The notes under the pieces are model-generated. The model was not told the origin of the DNA and made no database searches. It saw nothing but the letters and a program-made list of their open reading frames with translations. Source: Acanthamoeba castellanii str. Neff (Eukaryota > Discosea > Longamoebia > Acanthamoebidae). From it: 19,400 bases of DNA. The translations under genes and the position numbers were made by a program. This document shows, piece by piece, positions 16,230-19,400 of this stretch. The stretch covers positions 145,398 to 164,797 of the forward strand of contig NW_004457568.1 of NCBI RefSeq assembly GCF_000313135.1, written 5' to 3'. Each line of letters begins with the position of its first letter. The stretch's first letter is position 1.

Positions 16230-19086
16230 CTAGGCCACCTCCGATCGGGTCGGTAGGATCTCGGACCGCCGGCGGAGCTGGAGCGAGGAGGGCGGCGGCG
16301 AGGAGGGCGGCGGAGAAGCAGAGGCAGAGGCATTCGCCAGCGGGGTGTCCGGTGTCCACTTCCGCAAGGCGGCCACGAGGTCCTCGCGCCGGAGCGGCTT
16401 GAAGAGCACGTCGGACATGCCCACCTCGAGACATCGCTGCGCATATTCCTGACGATACTATGTCAGCCTGCTTATATTACATTGACTTGACACAGGAGCG
16501 ATCAGTGGTGCACGAATAAATGTGTACCTTGGTTGCTGAGGCGGTGAGGGCCACGATGGTGATGGGCCGGCCGTGCCGCTCCACTCCCATCCGCCGTATG
16601 CGCTGGGTGGCCTCGAATCCGTCCATTACTAGAAGAGAAGCAAGACCAGCGTCGGTGAGTACCAAGTGGTGAAGGTGACTGGCCTCACGTGGGGGTACGG
16701 GCTGGTACCAGGCATCTGGCAGTCCATGAGCACGATGTCGAAGGGGCTCTCGTTCAGGTTCTGAGTCAGAAGCTCGAGGCACTCTTCCCCGTTGTTCGCC
16801 ACCGTGGTGTTGCAGCCGAGCGTGGAGAGCATGCGCAGGCCCACCTTCTGGTTGATTGCGTTGTCCTCCACCAACAGCACGTCCAGGTGGCCGAACAGGC
16901 AGTTTGTGGTCTGGTCGGTGTCGTGCGCGAGCGCTGATAGATACTCTGTTGCCTCGCTGGAGTCCTCGTCCACCACCGGCAGTGTAAAGCGACACCTGCA
17001 ACCGCGGGGGTAAGCGATTCTAGCACTACAAACACGACACGACACGCAATACGACACACAACATTCAATTGAAGATGGTGGTGATTACGTGAAGGTGGAG
17101 CCGTGGCCGAGCTGGCTCTCGCACTCGATCGAGCCGCCCATGGCGTGGCACAGCTGCCGGCTGATGGCCAGGCCGAGGCCGGAACCGCCGAACTTGCGGC
17201 AGACCGACGAGTCCAGCTGTGAAAATGGCTGTTGGGTTGCGTGGTGGGTGAGCTAACAGACACGAACCGGGTAGTCAATCAACCAACCCACTCACACTGT
17301 TCGGTAGCGTACCGCGAAGAGCAGCTTTAGGCTGTCTTGCTTGATGCCGATGCCGGTGTCCGACACCGACGCCACGACCTCCTCCGGGTGCTCTTCGTCG
17401 TTGTAGATGCGCACCGACACGGAGCCCTTGCTCGGCGTGAACTTGCAGGCGTTGGAGAGCAGGTTGAACAGGACTTGCCGGAAGCTGCAGATGCAAAGAT
17501 GCGGCGCATAGGGATGAATTGTAAGGCGGTGGTAAGCACAACAAAGGTGTGGCACACAAATGTCGCTATAAGATGTGGTGCTCGCGCACCGAAGCGGGTC
17601 GCCGAGATGTAGCGCGTGCACCACCTGCTTCTGGAAACAGAGGTTTATGCCCTTCTTGTCTAATGTATGAGCAATGGGGTCAATGATTGAACGCGATGCT
17701 AATTGAATTGCCAATTGGCGGTGGTTGTACCGGCGGTGATCTGTAGCAGGTGGACGGCCTTCTGGGCCTCGGCCACGATCGAGAAGGGGATGTTTTCGAG
17801 CTGCATTTGGTTGCACTCGATGCGCTCGAAATCGAGGATGTCGTTCACCAGCGACAGCAGATGGTCTGCGCAGTCTGGAACACATCAGAACGGAAGTCAG
17901 ACGACTGCTGTGGCGAGTGAGAGAACGTGTTAGATGCAGTACTGGAGATGATGTCAATGGCGTCGTTCACGTTGGACGAGGGGTCGATCATGTCCTGCAG
18001 CTCGCGGCTCATGGCGATGATGCCATGCATCGGTGTGCGCAGCTCTGTGAGCCCACGACACAGTGAGAGTTCAGTGTCGGTGGGCCGGCTGTGGAGGAAT
18101 GCAAGGAATGTAACGAAGCGTACCGTGGGACATGTTGGCGAGGAAGTCGGACTTGGCCTGCGTGGCCCGCCGCAGCTCGGCGTTGATGACGTCCTTCTCC
18201 TTGAGCGCGGCTCGCAGGCGCTTCGTGGCTTGCACGCGCGCGTGGTGATGGCACGCCGAGAGCGTCGTGAGCAGGATCCACAGGAATATGTCGCAGTACG
18301 ACCCGCCTGGTCGTGTACAGCCCACCACCATCGTCAGCATGACCATGTCAACTCGTGTGTCGTGTCGTGTCGTGTGTGTCGTGCGTTGCAAGAGGAGCAC
18401 GCACCTAGGACCGTCTGGCGGAAGGCCATGGGCTGAACAAAGGCCGTGAAGCCGCAGCTGTGGCGGAGGTAGCGGAGGAGGGTGGTCTGCACGCACACGG
18501 CGACGAGGGCCACCACGCACGACTTGACCCCGCGGGCGTGGAGGAAGAGGAACGGGATGGCCAGGAACCACGAGTAGACGTCCCGCTCGTCGCCGTCGGT
18601 GAGCACGACGATGGTCAAGACGACGTTGAGCAGGCCGCAGTAGACGTACAGGCCCACAATCAAGCCCGCCCCACTCTTCGTCGAAGATGATGAAGAAGAT
18701 GAAGACGTAGAGGTTGAAGATGGAGAGGCGAGCGGACGGTAGATGGAGATGAACAAGAGGAAGGCCGTGGCCAGCCCGAGGATGACGGAGGCCGCCGCGG
18801 CAAAGGACAAGTCTTCGAAGCCCACCTGGATTATTCCCAGCACGCTCGACCCCAGGCAGTTGATGAGGATGAAGAGCTGGAGGAACGGCTTGCGGTAGTC
18901 TTCTTCTTCTTCGCCTTCCTCACCGACGCCACGCGCCCGGTCTGCCTCATCGCCTCCGGTCCGCAGCTGCGCCTTGTGTGCAACGTTGACTGGATCGGCC
19001 GCCGACGACGTTGTGGAGTCGGCGACTTTGGGCTGCGTCTTATCAGGGCAGTGGTGGCCCAGAAGAGACGATGTGAGCGCCATCAT
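16230..19086 (-). CDS. Membrane-bound hybrid histidine kinase with C-terminal receiver, 699 aa, ten exons
   Basis: Exons on the minus strand are 19086-18405, 18306-18124, 18044-17943, 17874-17731, 17659-17590, 17484-17313, 17228-17089, 16995-16709, 16628-16528 and 16448-16230 (2100 nt, in frame). Residues 1-65 are hydrophilic and acidic. About 67-245 hold several membrane segments ([88 protein letters not shown]) with a poly-Ser loop. A coiled linker leads to the H-box [12 protein letters not shown] (His about 288), N-box [16 protein letters not shown]1 VSDTGIGI, F-box [11 protein letters not shown] and G2 [10 protein letters not shown]. The receiver has [23 protein letters not shown] (Asp about 589), LTASA and LFKPL (Lys about 644). 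It should autophosphorylate His and pass phosphate to its own Asp. There is no extracellular ligand domain; sensing may occur in the membrane. The frame is open to an ATG at 19353, but that stretch looks like 5' leader. Confidence 0.85.
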
Positions 19087-19400
19087 CAAGTACTGTTCGC
19101 CACAGGTGGTGAGTGGGAGCAGCGCCTGTGCTGTGGTAGTCAGGCGGCTAGCGGACCTAGGTCTTGATGGTGTTCTCGCGCTATCTTGAACACAACTGAG
19201 GGTCAGCGAGGTGATGCTGGCCAGGCACCAGCCCCCAGGGGAGATCGATACACAAGCGTGCACGACGAGTGAACGACGTGGTGATGCGGGGAAAATCTGT
19301 CGTGGGCCGATGACCTCTTTTGGCCCAGCCCCTCGACCTGTTCGAGAGACCATCTGTGTCCGGAACTTGTGGTTGGCTTTGGGCGAGCGCTATCTGTCCT
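19087..19400. other. 5' flank of the membrane histidine kinase
   Basis: The frame of the kinase stays open on the minus strand to an ATG at 19353. The 89 extra residues are Arg/Pro/Ser-rich without hydrophobic pattern, and I take this as untranslated leader and promoter. No TATA element or other gene is evident up to the window end. Confidence 0.4.

Noticed and set aside
19087..19353. 89-residue N-terminal extension of the membrane kinase
   Set aside because: No hydrophobic or conserved pattern. MMALTSS at 19086 begins the acidic segment that leads into the membrane region; not excluded.

Overview
The window reads as nuclear DNA of a GC-rich, intron-rich unicellular eukaryote, most likely an Acanthamoeba-like amoeba. 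The reasons are many short GT-AG introns, hybrid histidine kinases of bacterial/fungal architecture next to eukaryotic mitotic and phosphatase genes, and high GC in exons against AT- or GT-rich introns. Species assignment is inference; no marker gene is present.

Layout. 1-551 (+) is the 3' end of an unrecognised gene. 639-803 (-) holds a tRNA gene whose 3' half precedes its 5' half: a circularly permuted tRNA-Met(CAU). 902-1930 (-) is a single-exon acidic/basic protein of unknown function. 2367-5265 (-) is a three-exon gene (902 aa as spliced) with a SAP domain, an F-H-F-K-I-Y motif and a KEN box, best read as a NuSAP-like mitotic protein. Its upstream region carries two inverted E2F-type sites around an MCB-type ACGCGT. 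6073-14482 (+) is a 15-exon giant sensor kinase: Ser/Thr-kinase-like domain, AAA ATPase, helical region, GAF, HisKA/HATPase and receiver. Eight single-base frame breaks interrupt its GC-rich exons, and two of its introns are filled by 5-bp and 7-bp tandem repeats. 14652-15767 (-) is a four-exon dual-specificity phosphatase. 15961-16126 (+) holds a second permuted tRNA gene, Lys(UUU)-like. 16230-19086 (-) is a ten-exon, 699-aa membrane hybrid histidine kinase. The exon models of the SAP gene, the phosphatase and the second kinase all sum to multiples of three, which supports them.

How it fits together. Two hybrid histidine kinases and a phosphatase give the right half a signalling flavour, but they sit on different strands and nothing shows co-regulation.

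The standout is the pair of permuted tRNA genes. They lie on opposite strands about 15 kb apart and carry different tRNAs, yet share one layout: leader, 3' half ending in an encoded CCA, short hairpin linker, 5' half, trailer, then TTTT. Both are opened at position 29/30 in the anticodon stem. They share an identical 14-nt leader block and a 12-nt trailer block that pair with each other. Permuted nuclear tRNA genes are known from red and green algae and a nucleomorph, and from an archaeon; I know of none described from Amoebozoa.
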